Source of the DNA: Longimicrobium sp. | GTDB lineage: Bacteria; Gemmatimonadota; Gemmatimonadetes; Longimicrobiales; Longimicrobiaceae | Direction of reading: 5' to 3' | Assembly: GCA_036387335.1 (NCBI GenBank) | Contig: DASVTZ010000157.1 | Coordinates: 1 to 64,000, forward strand | Length of the DNA: 64,000 bases | In this document: piece by piece, positions 50,751 through 59,223 of the stretch | Layout: every line of letters begins with the position of its first letter | How positions within the stretch are numbered: the stretch's first letter is position 1 | Made by a program: the position numbers and the translations under genes | Notes under the pieces: model-generated | Seen by the model: the letters and a program-made list of their open reading frames with translations, nothing else | Told to the model about the DNA's origin: nothing | The model's database searches: none

Positions 50751-51893
50751 ATGCAAGCTCCTCCCGCGCTTCAGAAGCCCGCGCACGTGATTCCCTTCAC
50801 GCTCCGGCACCGCCACATCCTGCTGGATGCATCGCTGAACGACCGCCCGGCGACGCTGATCCTGGACAGCGGGTCGAGCGTGACCACTCTCGACCGGAGG
50901 TGGAGCGCCACGCTGGGGCTGGAGGAGCGCCCGCTGCCGGGCGGTGCCAGCGGGGTGGGCAACGTGGATGCGGCGCTCGCGACGGTGGAGCGTCTCGGGA
51001 TCGGTTCGCTAGCGATGCCGGGTGAGACGGTGGCGCTGATGCCGCTCGGCAACGTGTCCGATGCGCACGGGATGCGGATCGACGGAACCGTGGGGTTCTC
51101 GCTTTTCGAGCGATTCGTGGTGGAGGTGGACGCTGCGGCCCGGGAGATCCGCCTTTACGAATCGGCCGGGTTCGCGTACGACGGGACCGGCACGGTGCTC
51201 TCCGTCCACCTGGACATGCGCGTGCCCGTGGTGCGCGCATCGCTGCGCGCTCACGACGACTCCGCGGAGCAGGTCCGGCTGGTGCTCGACCTGGGGACGG
51301 GCGGGTTCGACGTGCTGCTGACGGCGCCGTTCGGCGATGCGCATCGGCGGTGGTGGGAGGGGCGCGGCATCGAGCGGCCGCTGGGGAGCGGCGCCGGCGG
51401 TACGACGGTCGGGCGCGTGTGCACTCTCGAGAGCCTGGAGTTGGGCTCGATCGAGGTGCGCGCGCCGGTCGTCGCCGTAGCCCGCGAGCACGCGGGCTTC
51501 CTGGGCGCGACCTGGGCCGACGGCACCATCGGCGCGCCGGTTCTGGGGCAGGGGACGATCATCTTCGACTATTCGCGAAGGAGGGTGATCGTCGAAGGGG
51601 CGAGCTCCGCCAGGCGGGGCGCCTCGTTCGATGCCAGCGGGCTGGACTTGGTGTCGAGCGGAGCCGGGTTCGAGCGGGTCATCGTGCGCCACGTGGTCGC
51701 GGATTCTCCCGCGGCCGAGTGCGGTGTGCGCGCGGGTGACGAGATCACGGCGCTGGACGGATGCGCGGTGTGCGGTGCGGATCTGGACCGGGTCAGGGGA
51801 TCGCTGGCGCTGGCCGGGGAGACGAGGCACGTCGCGTGGCGGAGGGGCGGGGCGGGTTTTGAGTGCGAGCTGAGACTTAGAGTTCTCCTATGA
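50751..51893 (+). CDS. Retropepsin-like aspartyl protease with C-terminal PDZ domain
   Basis: The 380-residue protein shows two aspartic-protease half-folds. The first catalytic triad is Asp39-Ser40-Gly41 in LILDSGSSVTTLD, and the second aspartate is Asp180 in LVLDLGTGGFDVLL. A C-terminal PDZ domain follows (VADSPAAECGVRAGDEITALDGC). This two-domain layout with PDZ is common in bacterial retropepsin-like proteins. No signal peptide is seen from the ATG at 50751; an in-frame upstream ATG at 50667 adds a non-hydrophobic stretch. The second motif has Leu where Ser or Thr is usual (DLGTG), which may affect activity. Confidence 0.78.
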   Translation: MQAPPALQKPAHVIPFTLRHRHILLDASLNDRPATLILDSGSSVTTLDRRWSATLGLEERPLPGGASGVGNVDAALATVERLGIGSLAMPGETVALMPLGNVSDAHGMRIDGTVGFSLFERFVVEVDAAAREIRLYESAGFAYDGTGTVLSVHLDMRVPVVRASLRAHDDSAEQVRLVLDLGTGGFDVLLTAPFGDAHRRWWEGRGIERPLGSGAGGTTVGRVCTLESLELGSIEVRAPVVAVAREHAGFLGATWADGTIGAPVLGQGTIIFDYSRRRVIVEGASSARRGASFDASGLDLVSSGAGFERVIVRHVVADSPAAECGVRAGDEITALDGCAVCGADLDRVRGSLALAGETRHVAWRRGGAGFECELRLRVLL

Positions 51894-51959
51894 TGCGCGG
51901 ATGGGTCTGGGTTGGATGATGGGGTGGGGAGACAGGGCGTCGCGCGCGGGAACGGCAGG

Positions 51960-52235
51960 CGGTGGAGGCGGGGCGGGCACGGGCAGCCACGTGGGGCGGC
52001 CCCTACGGGTTTCGGTTCGCGGGGGCGGGGTTCGTGGTGCGGGCGAGGAGGGCAGACACGTAGGTCTGCCCCTACAGGATTGGTGTGCGTGGCGGGCGCC
52101 GGGGTGGCGCCGGGCACGGGCGCGATGAATCGCGCCGCTACGAGATCTGTGCGACGTGGGCAGCAGTTCTCCCCCTCACCCGCCCTGCGCCCCCGCAGGC
52201 GGGGGAGGGGGCCGGGGGGAGGGGGCCCTCCCTCC
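51960..52235. repeat. Modular hairpin array IV (A-B-C-D)
   Basis: This is the most complete array: A (51972-52025), B (52048-52090), C (52112-52157) and D (52169-52232) follow each other in the same strand sense. A, B and C each end in a CCCCTAC- or CGCTAC-type tail. D ends about 10 nt before the -35 box of the second BlaI promoter, so the array directly precedes a regulated promoter. The 51894-52245 interval has no gene. Confidence 0.78.
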
Positions 52236-52245
52236 ATCAACACCC

Positions 52246-52298
52246 TTGACCTCACCCGCAAGGGATGCTAGTGTACTGACAGAATGTCAATACACTAG
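52246..52298 (+). promoter_or_regulatory. Promoter with overlapping dyad operator, BlaI locus 2
   Basis: TTGACC (52246-52251) and TAGTGT (52269-52274) are 17 nt apart. The -10 box lies in the left arm of a perfect inverted repeat: CTAGTGTA (52268-52275) with TACACTAG (52291-52298). A second inner inverted repeat (TGACA, GAA, TGTCA) is at 52277-52289. The position, overlapping the -10 and start site, is that expected for autorepression by the BlaI-like protein encoded 15 nt downstream. Confidence 0.8.
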
Positions 52299-52312
52299 CA
52301 TAGAAGGTGTGC

Positions 52313-52708
52313 ATGTCCGCTCCCTCGCAGTTCGATCTCGGGCGCCGCGAGCGCCAGATCATGGATGTGGTGTTCAGGCTGGGTAGGGCCACGGGGGCCG
52401 AGGTGCACGGGGCGCTCCCCGATGCGCCCAGCTACTCCGCGGTGCGCGGGATGCTGCGCCTGCTGGAAGAGAAGGGCTACCTGCGCCACGAGCAGGACGG
52501 CCCCCGCTACGTCTACCTCCCCACCGCCGCGCCTGGCGAGGTGAGCCAGACCGCGCTCCAGCACCTCCTGCAGACCTTCTTCGGCAACTCGCGCGAGTCG
52601 GCGGTGGCGGCGCTGCTGGAGCTGCCGGACCAGCCGCTTTCCGAAGACGAGTACCACCGGCTCTCACGCCTGCTGGACGAAGCCCGCGACCCCGCAGAGG
52701 ACGAATGA
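52313..52708 (+). CDS. BlaI/MecI/CopY-family transcriptional repressor (locus 2)
   Basis: The 131-residue product has the same winged-helix layout as the protein at 237: RRERQIMDVVFRLGRATGAEVH, SYSAVRGMLRLLEEKGYL, RYVYLP, and a C-terminal dimerisation helix. Sequence identity between the two is obvious by eye over the HTH. An in-frame GTG lies two codons upstream (52307), but the ATG at 52313 has a better placed GAAGGTG. The stop overlaps the M56 start (ATGA at 52705-52708). A dyad operator overlaps its promoter. Confidence 0.92.
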   Translation: MSAPSQFDLGRRERQIMDVVFRLGRATGAEVHGALPDAPSYSAVRGMLRLLEEKGYLRHEQDGPRYVYLPTAAPGEVSQTALQHLLQTFFGNSRESAVAALLELPDQPLSEDEYHRLSRLLDEARDPAEDE

Positions 52709-55563
52709 ACCCGCCTCCCATCTCCGCCGCCGAAGCGCTCGCCGTGCTCGGCCTGCTGGCCAAGGCCACGCTCGTGGTGGCCGTCGCCGGGCTGGCGGCC
52801 GCCTGCCTGGTGCACCGCGGCGCATCGGCCGCCACGCGCCACATGGTCTGGGCGCTCGCCATCGGCGCCGTGCTGTCGCTGCCGGTGCTCACGATGCTCC
52901 TGCCGGGGTGGCGGGTGGCCGTGCTGACCGAGACGGAGCCGATCCCCGCCTCGTTCTCCGCTCCCGCCGATCCGCTGTCGGCGGGGCCGGTGGTGGCGGA
53001 TGTGGCGCCGGAGGATGCCGCTCCCTCCACCGCGGCGCCGGCGGAGGTGCCCGCGCCCATCCGCGTGGAGTGGCTGCTGGCCGGGCTGTACGCGGCGGTC
53101 GCGCTGGGGCTGCTGGCGAGGGTGGCGGTGGGGCGGTGGAGCGTGGCGCGCCTGGCGAAGAGCGCGACTCCGCTGGACTCGCCCGAGTGGCGGGACATGC
53201 TGCGCGACCTGATGTGGGTGGCGGAGGTCGAGCGCCCCGTGCGCCTGCTGCGTAGCGACCTCGCCACGATGCCGATGACGTGGGGGACGCGGCACCCGAT
53301 CGTGCTCCTTCCCGCGGCGGCGGACGGATGGTCGGCCGACCGGCGGCGCGTGGTGCTGTTGCACGAGCTCGCCCACGTGGCGCGGCGCGACTGCCTGATG
53401 CAGACACTGGCGGCGCTGGCGTGCGCCTTCTACTGGGTGCATCCGGGCGTGTGGTACGCGGCGCGACGGATGCGCGCCGAGCGCGAGCTGGCGTGCGACG
53501 ATCGCGTGCTTGCGGCCGGCACCCGCGCGCGCAGCTACGCCGCGCACCTGCTGGAGGTCGCGCGCGCCTTTCGCCCGGCCGGCGGAGCGTCGCCGGTGGC
53601 GGTGAGCATGGCGCGCCCGTCGCAGCTCGAAGGGCGTATGCTGGCGGTGCTCGACGCCGTGCGCAGCCGCCGCACTCCGTCGCGGCGGACGAGCGCCGTG
53701 GCGGCCGGGGTCGCGCTCGTCGTCTCCGGGCTGATGGCGGCGGTGCATCCGGCGGTTGCCAAGGTGCTGCCCCGGATGTCGGCCGAGGCCGGTCAGCAGG
53801 AGCACGTGGTGGAGCGCACCGTCGCGGCACGGGCGGGCGGGCGGCTGGATCTGGTGATGGAGGATGAGGCCGGCGTCGAGGTGGTCGGGTGGGAGCGCGA
53901 AACCGTCTTCGTGCACGCCGAGTTCACCGGCGCGCGCGCGCGCGAGGGGCGGTTGGATGCCGTCGCGTCCGCGGGCGGGGTGCGCGTGACGGAGCGGCGC
54001 CCCGGTGGGGCCGGGCGCCACGACAAGCTGCGCATCTGGGTGCCGCGGCGCTTCGACGTGGCGGTGCGCTCCACGGGCGGCGGGCTGTCGATCCGCGAGG
54101 TGGAGGGCCGCTTCACCGGGACCTCCGGCGGCGACGGGCTGCACCTGGACCGGGTGCGCGGCACGGTGGACTTCGCCACCGAGGGCGGCGGGCTGATGGT
54201 CGCGCGGTCGCGGCTGGACGGCGAGATCCGCACTCGCGGCGCGGGCGCGCTTCTGGACCGCGTGACCGGTGGGCTGAACGTCGTGAGCAACGGCGCCGCC
54301 GTGGTGCGCGGACGCATCGAGACCGGTGACGGCGATGACGAAGCGAGCCCCGCGCCGAACGGGCAGCGCGTGCACGTGGTCTCCGATCCGGAAACGGAGA
54401 TGGAGCTGGACTGCACCGCCGGGACCTGCACGTTGACCAAGGAGTGGAAGAAGCCCGCGCGCGCCCGCTCCGGCGGCAACGGCTTCGCCTACCTCACCGG
54501 CACCGGTGAGGAGCGGCGCGCGTCGGTCGAGGCGCTCGCCCGCAACGCGCCCCCCGAAACCGCCGCAGTGGCGCTGGAGCGGCTCGCCTTCCAGGAGACG
54601 GACCCCGAGGTGCAGCGCGAGGCCGCCGAGTCGCTCGCGGGGTTGCCGGGCGAGGCGGGGTTGCAGGGGCTGCTCAAGATCGCCCGCGCGCATCCCGGCG
54701 AGGAGGCGCGCCGCGAGGCCGCGGAAGGGCTGGGGATGCTCGCCTGCGACGAAGCCATCGCTGCGTTGCGCCGGATGGTGGCGTACGATCGCGATCCCAC
54801 CGTGCAGGGCGAGGCGGTGGAGGCGCTGGCCGGCATCCTGGGGCGCGACGACGTCTCCAGCACGGCGCGCGGTGTGGTACGCGCCGCCCTCCGCGAGATC
54901 GCGCGCACGCACCCCGTGCCCAGCGTGCGCGCCCGGGCGCGCGCCGAGACGGGCGACGCGCCGCGCGAGATGTCGCAGGCAGTGCCCGCGACCGGGGAGC
55001 GGGTTCCGCTGGCGCCCGGCGCGCGCGAGCTGGCGCTGCGCAACGCTGCGGGCGCGTCGGGTGCGGATGCGGCCGCCATCCGCCGCCTGCGCCCCGCGCT
55101 CGACCGCGCAGCCACGAGCCCGGTGGACCTGGTGCAGGACCGCGCCACCTGGGCGCTCACGCAGGTGCGCGGCGGCGAGCTCATCCGCCCGCTCGTGAGC
55201 GCGCTGGGCGACGCGGACTGGCGGGTGCGCGCCTACGCCGCCTGGGCGCTGGGCGTCGCGGGGGAGCGCAGGGCGGTGGATGCGCTCGCCGGCGCCCTGC
55301 GCGACCCGAACTGGCGGGTGCGCGCCAACGCCGCTTCGTCGCTGGCGCAGGTGCCGGACGCACGCGCGGTGACGGCGCTCGGCTCCGTGCTGGGCGACCC
55401 CGCCTGGCAGGTACGCGCCGGCGCCGTCGACGCCCTCGCCGCCCTCGGCGACGCGCGCGCCATCGCGATGCTGGAGCCGCTGCTGCGCGATCCGCACATG
55501 GCCGTCCGCGGCGCCGCGGAACCCGCCATCGCCCACCTTCGAAGCTCACGGGCGCGCGGGTAG
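52705..55563 (+). CDS. M56 (BlaR1-like) membrane metallopeptidase fused to DUF4097-like and HEAT-repeat domains (locus 2)
   Basis: The 952-residue protein starts with M56 membrane segments and the zinc motif HELAH at 220-224, followed by RRMRAERELACDDRVL. A membrane segment (about 332-352) leads to a beta-rich region (about 370-580) with DUF4097-type repeating strands such as VRSTGGGLSIREVEG and VDFATEGGGLMVARSR. The rest (about 600-950) is HEAT/PBS-lyase-like repeats, for example DPNWRVRANAASSLAQV. No penicillin-binding domain is present. I infer that the two C-terminal domains face outward and form the sensor. It shares the BlaI-coupled start with the locus-1 homologue but has a different repeat type. 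Confidence 0.85.
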   Translation: MNPPPISAAEALAVLGLLAKATLVVAVAGLAAACLVHRGASAATRHMVWALAIGAVLSLPVLTMLLPGWRVAVLTETEPIPASFSAPADPLSAGPVVADVAPEDAAPSTAAPAEVPAPIRVEWLLAGLYAAVALGLLARVAVGRWSVARLAKSATPLDSPEWRDMLRDLMWVAEVERPVRLLRSDLATMPMTWGTRHPIVLLPAAADGWSADRRRVVLLHELAHVARRDCLMQTLAALACAFYWVHPGVWYAARRMRAERELACDDRVLAAGTRARSYAAHLLEVARAFRPAGGASPVAVSMARPSQLEGRMLAVLDAVRSRRTPSRRTSAVAAGVALVVSGLMAAVHPAVAKVLPRMSAEAGQQEHVVERTVAARAGGRLDLVMEDEAGVEVVGWERETVFVHAEFTGARAREGRLDAVASAGGVRVTERRPGGAGRHDKLRIWVPRRFDVAVRSTGGGLSIREVEGRFTGTSGGDGLHLDRVRGTVDFATEGGGLMVARSRLDGEIRTRGAGALLDRVTGGLNVVSNGAAVVRGRIETGDGDDEASPAPNGQRVHVVSDPETEMELDCTAGTCTLTKEWKKPARARSGGNGFAYLTGTGEERRASVEALARNAPPETAAVALERLAFQETDPEVQREAAESLAGLPGEAGLQGLLKIARAHPGEEARREAAEGLGMLACDEAIAALRRMVAYDRDPTVQGEAVEALAGILGRDDVSSTARGVVRAALREIARTHPVPSVRARARAETGDAPREMSQAVPATGERVPLAPGARELALRNAAGASGADAAAIRRLRPALDRAATSPVDLVQDRATWALTQVRGGELIRPLVSALGDADWRVRAYAAWALGVAGERRAVDALAGALRDPNWRVRANAASSLAQVPDARAVTALGSVLGDPAWQVRAGAVDALAALGDARAIAMLEPLLRDPHMAVRGAAEPAIAHLRSSRARG

Positions 55564-55602
55564 CCCCCGCGCACCGGATCCCTCAACCGAAAGCGCTTCA
55601 TC

Positions 55603-56361
55603 ATGCTAAAAATTTCGCACAGGAACGCCGCCCTGGCGCTCCTTACCGGACTTGCGTCCGTCATCGCGACCACATCGGACGCACAGACCATCGCACAGCA
55701 CGTGGCGTCAGTCCGCGACGGCACGGTGCAGATCCACTTCGCCGCGGCGCCGGGGGCGTGCGGCGATGGGCGGGCGGTGATCGGGCGGCGGCTGGCAGGC
55801 GGCGGGGTGGCGCTCTTCGTCCCCAACCTGACGCATCTCCCCGCGGATGCGGAGGCGGCATGCCGGCCCGGACCGGTGGGGGGGGCGCTGGGGGGGGCTG
55901 GCGGGCGGGTGGCTTCGGTGCGCGCCACGGCTGGCCCCGCACCACAGACACCCGCGGTGTGGGTGGCACCGGCCGATGCGAGCGCGTTCCTCCTCGACGT
56001 GGCGATGCGGAGCGATGGACAGGTCGCGCGGGGAGCGCTGGTGCCCGTCTTCCTGCTCGATGGCGACGGCGTGTGGCGCGGGCTGCTGCGGGTGGCGCGG
56101 TCGGCGCGCGCGCTTGAGGCGCGGAGCATGGCATCCAAGGAGCTCGGGCGGCGCGCGGCGGCCACCATCGCGGGCGGCGACCGCGGGCACCAGGCAGACA
56201 CGGAGCTATCCAAGAAGAACGGCGGCGAGGCGGAATGGCTCGTCATCGCCACGCGCGACGCGGACCCGGCACGCCGCCGCGCCGCGCTGCAGCTGCTGGG
56301 CAAGGACGGCACTCCGCGGGCGCTGGACCTCTTCGAATCGATCCTGGCCCGCGCACGATGA
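55603..56361 (+). CDS. Secreted protein of unknown function between M56 and DUF5916 genes
   Basis: The 252-residue product has a signal peptide (ALALLTGLASVIATTSDAQ) and a beta-rich first half (GTVQIHFAAAPGACGDGRAV, GVALFVPNLTHLPAD). A C-terminal helical part with one HEAT-like unit follows (DADPARRRAALQLLGKDGTPRALDLFESIL). It is not a known family to me. Two G8 runs (55878-55885 and 55890-55897) lie inside the gene and could cause slippage. Its stop overlaps the upstream in-frame ATG (56358) of the DUF5916 gene, so all four genes from 52313 probably form one operon. Confidence 0.65.
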   Translation: MLKISHRNAALALLTGLASVIATTSDAQTIAQHVASVRDGTVQIHFAAAPGACGDGRAVIGRRLAGGGVALFVPNLTHLPADAEAACRPGPVGGALGGAGGRVASVRATAGPAPQTPAVWVAPADASAFLLDVAMRSDGQVARGALVPVFLLDGDGVWRGLLRVARSARALEARSMASKELGRRAAATIAGGDRGHQADTELSKKNGGEAEWLVIATRDADPARRRAALQLLGKDGTPRALDLFESILARAR

Positions 56362-56396
56362 GCGCCGCCACCCATCACAGACCCACCGAGGCCGCC

Positions 56397-59123
56397 ATGC
56401 GCCGCATCCACCTCACGCTTCTCCTGATCCTCGCCTGCGCGCCCGCCGCCGCCGCCCAGGTGCCCGCCGACTCCGCCCGCGCCGCCACGCGCGCCATCCG
56501 CGCCGCGCGGGTGAGCGGAACGCTGCGCATCGACGGCAAGCTGGACGAGGCCGCGTGGGCGGCGGCCGGCGTGGCGGACGCCTTCACCGAAAGCTATCCC
56601 AACCCGCGCGCGGCGGCGCGGGAGCGCACCGAGGCCCGTATCCTCTTCGACGACGCGGCCGTGTACGTGGGCGTGCGGATGTACGACTCGCGCCCCGACT
56701 CCATCGCGGCCCAGCTGGCGCGGCGCGACGCCACCGGGATCTACTCGGACTGGGTGCACGTGATGCTGGACACCTATCACGACCGGCGCACCGGCTTCCG
56801 CTTCGCCGTGAACCCGCGCGGGGTGAAAAAGGACTCCTTCCACTTCGACGACACCAACGAGGATCTGAGCTGGGATGCCGTGTGGGAGGTGGCGACGCAG
56901 GTGGACTCGGCGGGGTGGACGGCCGAGTACCGCATCCCGCTGTCCCAGCTCCGCTACGGCTCGCGCGAGCCGGCCAGCGGGCGCGTGTGGGGCGTGCAGG
57001 TGCAGCGCGACGTAGCGCGGCGCGAGGAGCGCACCTCGTGGTCGCCGTGGACGCAGAGCGACGGCGGCTTCGTGTCGCGCTTCGGCGACCTGGCGGGGCT
57101 GGAGGGACTGCGCACCCCGCGCCGCCTGGAGATCCAGCCGTACACCAGCGCCCGCGTGGACCGCTCGCCGCAGGGGGACCCGGCGAATCCCTTCTTCCGC
57201 GCCAACGACATGACCGCGTCTGCCGGCGTCGACGTCAAATACGGGCTCCCCTCCGGCCTCACGCTGACCGCGACCGTCAACCCCGACTTCGGCCAGGTGG
57301 AGGTGGACCCGGCGGTGGTGAACCTGAGCGCGTTCGAGGTGCAGTTCCCGGAGCGGCGCCCCTTCTTCACCGAGGGCACCGACATCTTCCGCTTCGGCCA
57401 TCCCACCAACTCCTTCAACAACTACGGCTTCACGCAGCCGTTCTACTCGCGCCGCATCGGGCGGCGGCCGCAGCGTTCGCTGGGAGGGCGGATCGGCGAG
57501 GACGAGGTGCTCTTTTCCGACGCCCCGGAGCAGACGACGATCGCCGCGGCGGCCAAGCTGAGCGGGCGCACGCGGGGCGGCTGGTCCGTCGGCATTCTGG
57601 ACGCGGTCACCACGGGCGAGAAGGCCACCTATCTCGGCCGGCGCATCGTGGACGGTGACACGGTGCTGGGTGAGCGCTCGGCGCTGGTGGAGCCGCTCTC
57701 CAACTACTTCGCCGGGCGCGTGCGGCGCGACCTGCGCGGCGGGCAGAGCGTGGCGGGCGCGATGTTCACCTCCACCCACCGCGACCTGGGCGACGCGGCG
57801 CTGGGCGGGATGCTCCGCTCGTCCGCGTACATGGGCGGCGTGGACTTCGACCACTCGTGGGGGAAGCGCACCTGGGACCTGAACGGGTTCCTCTCCGGGA
57901 GCACCATCGCGGGGGAGCGCGGGGTGATCGCGGCGGCGCAGAACGCATCGACCCGCTACTTCGCCCGTCCCGATGCGGACCACCTGCGCCTGGACAGCAC
58001 CGCAACCCGGCTGGATGGGTACGCGGGCGCTCTGGCGCTGGCCAAAACGAGCGGCAAGCACTGGCTGGGCTCGCTCACCTTCCAGACGGTGAGCCCCGGT
58101 TTCGAGGTCAACGACGCCGGCTTCCAGACCCGCGCCGACTATCGCTCGCTGTCCACGTTCGTCATGTACCGCGAGACGCGGGCGGGGCGCCGCTTCCGCA
58201 ACTACAACGCGTTCGCGTACAGCAACCACGCCTTCAACTTCGGCGGCGATGAGATCTTCGAGTCGTACAACGTGGGCGGGAACGTGCAGCTCGCCAACTT
58301 CTGGACGCTGGGCGGCCGCGTGGGTGGGAGCCCGGAGTACTTCAACGACCGCCTGACGCGCGGCGGTCCGCTGGCGAGCGTGCCGGCGCAGTGGAGCACG
58401 GGGCTGAACGTGCGCACGGACAGCCGCAAGCGGGTGATCGGCGGGCTGAACCTGAGCTACCGCACCGACACGTCCGGCGAGTTCGACCACGTGGTGGGGG
58501 TGACGCTCGATGCCCGCCCCAGCTCGGCGGTGCGCGTTCGATTGGAGCCGCAGTGGGTCAACGAAAAGGACACGGACCAGTTCATCCGCTCCCTGCCCGA
58601 CTCGCTGGCGCGCGCCACCTTTGGCCGCCGCTACGTCTTCGCGGACCTGGAGCAGACCACGGTGGCGCTGGGGACGCGCGTGGACTGGACCTTTACGCCG
58701 CGCCTGAGCCTGGAGCTGTTCGCGCAGCCCTTCTTCGTGCGCGGCGACTTCCGCGACTACAAGGAGTTCGGGACGCCGGGCGAGTACCGCTTCCGCGTCT
58801 ACGGCCGCGACCGCGGGACGGCGGTTCGCAACGACACCACTGGCGTCATCACCCTCGACGCTGACGGCGCCGGCCCCTCCGCCCCCTTCCGTGTGGCGCG
58901 CGGCTTCGGCGAGCGCGACTTCTCGCTGCGCAGCCTGCGGGGCAACGCCGTGCTGCGCTGGGAGTACCGCCCAGGCTCCGTGCTCTTTTTCGTCTGGCAG
59001 CAGGACCGCAGCGGGCTGGACTTCACCGGCGACTTCATGGACGCGCGCAACGACGGCTCCATCCTGCGCGATCCGGCCCGCAACATTTTCCTGGTAAAGG
59101 CGACGTACTGGATCGGGGGGTGA
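56397..59123 (+). CDS. DUF5916 outer-membrane protein with CBM9-like N-terminal domain (locus 2)
   Basis: The 908-residue product has a signal peptide (RIHLTLLLILACAPAAAAQ) and the CBM9-like entry LRIDGKLDEAAW with ARILFDDAAVYVGVRMYD. The DUF5916 signature NPDFGQVEVDPAVVNLSAFE precedes ERRPFFTEGTDIF, and a long barrel region ends in a short aromatic strand (KATYWIGG). It resembles the protein at 2902 over its whole length. I start it at 56397, where GAGG stands 5 nt upstream and the signal peptide begins; an ATG at 56358 overlaps the previous stop. Its role, probably binding or passage of an external polymer or small ligand, is inferred from the fold. Confidence 0.88.
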   Translation: MRRIHLTLLLILACAPAAAAQVPADSARAATRAIRAARVSGTLRIDGKLDEAAWAAAGVADAFTESYPNPRAAARERTEARILFDDAAVYVGVRMYDSRPDSIAAQLARRDATGIYSDWVHVMLDTYHDRRTGFRFAVNPRGVKKDSFHFDDTNEDLSWDAVWEVATQVDSAGWTAEYRIPLSQLRYGSREPASGRVWGVQVQRDVARREERTSWSPWTQSDGGFVSRFGDLAGLEGLRTPRRLEIQPYTSARVDRSPQGDPANPFFRANDMTASAGVDVKYGLPSGLTLTATVNPDFGQVEVDPAVVNLSAFEVQFPERRPFFTEGTDIFRFGHPTNSFNNYGFTQPFYSRRIGRRPQRSLGGRIGEDEVLFSDAPEQTTIAAAAKLSGRTRGGWSVGILDAVTTGEKATYLGRRIVDGDTVLGERSALVEPLSNYFAGRVRRDLRGGQSVAGAMFTSTHRDLGDAALGGMLRSSAYMGGVDFDHSWGKRTWDLNGFLSGSTIAGERGVIAAAQNASTRYFARPDADHLRLDSTATRLDGYAGALALAKTSGKHWLGSLTFQTVSPGFEVNDAGFQTRADYRSLSTFVMYRETRAGRRFRNYNAFAYSNHAFNFGGDEIFESYNVGGNVQLANFWTLGGRVGGSPEYFNDRLTRGGPLASVPAQWSTGLNVRTDSRKRVIGGLNLSYRTDTSGEFDHVVGVTLDARPSSAVRVRLEPQWVNEKDTDQFIRSLPDSLARATFGRRYVFADLEQTTVALGTRVDWTFTPRLSLELFAQPFFVRGDFRDYKEFGTPGEYRFRVYGRDRGTAVRNDTTGVITLDADGAGPSAPFRVARGFGERDFSLRSLRGNAVLRWEYRPGSVLFFVWQQDRSGLDFTGDFMDARNDGSILRDPARNIFLVKATYWIGG

Positions 59124-59139
59124 TACCGGTAAAGGAAGT

Positions 59140-59211
59140 CTCACGCGGAGCCGCGGAGACGCAGAGAGAGATTCAGCCCCTCTCCTTCGCGTCTCCGCGT
59201 CTCCGCGTGAG
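59140..59211. repeat. Intergenic hairpin with iterated-word arms (CGCGGAG type)
   Basis: CTCACGCGGAGCCGCGGAG and following (59140-59170) pair with the reverse-complement arm at 59180-59211. It lies between the convergent DUF5916 and NTF2-like genes, exactly as the hairpin at 5526-5613 does in locus 1. Confidence 0.8.
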
Positions 59212-59223
59212 CCCATTCTGTCT

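Noticed and set aside
55233-59216. A minus-strand open frame of about 1300 codons opposite the DUF5916 and M56 genes
   Set aside because: The composition is low-complexity Arg/Ala/His/Gly and no motif is seen; the plus strand carries signal peptides and domain signatures with ribosome binding sites.
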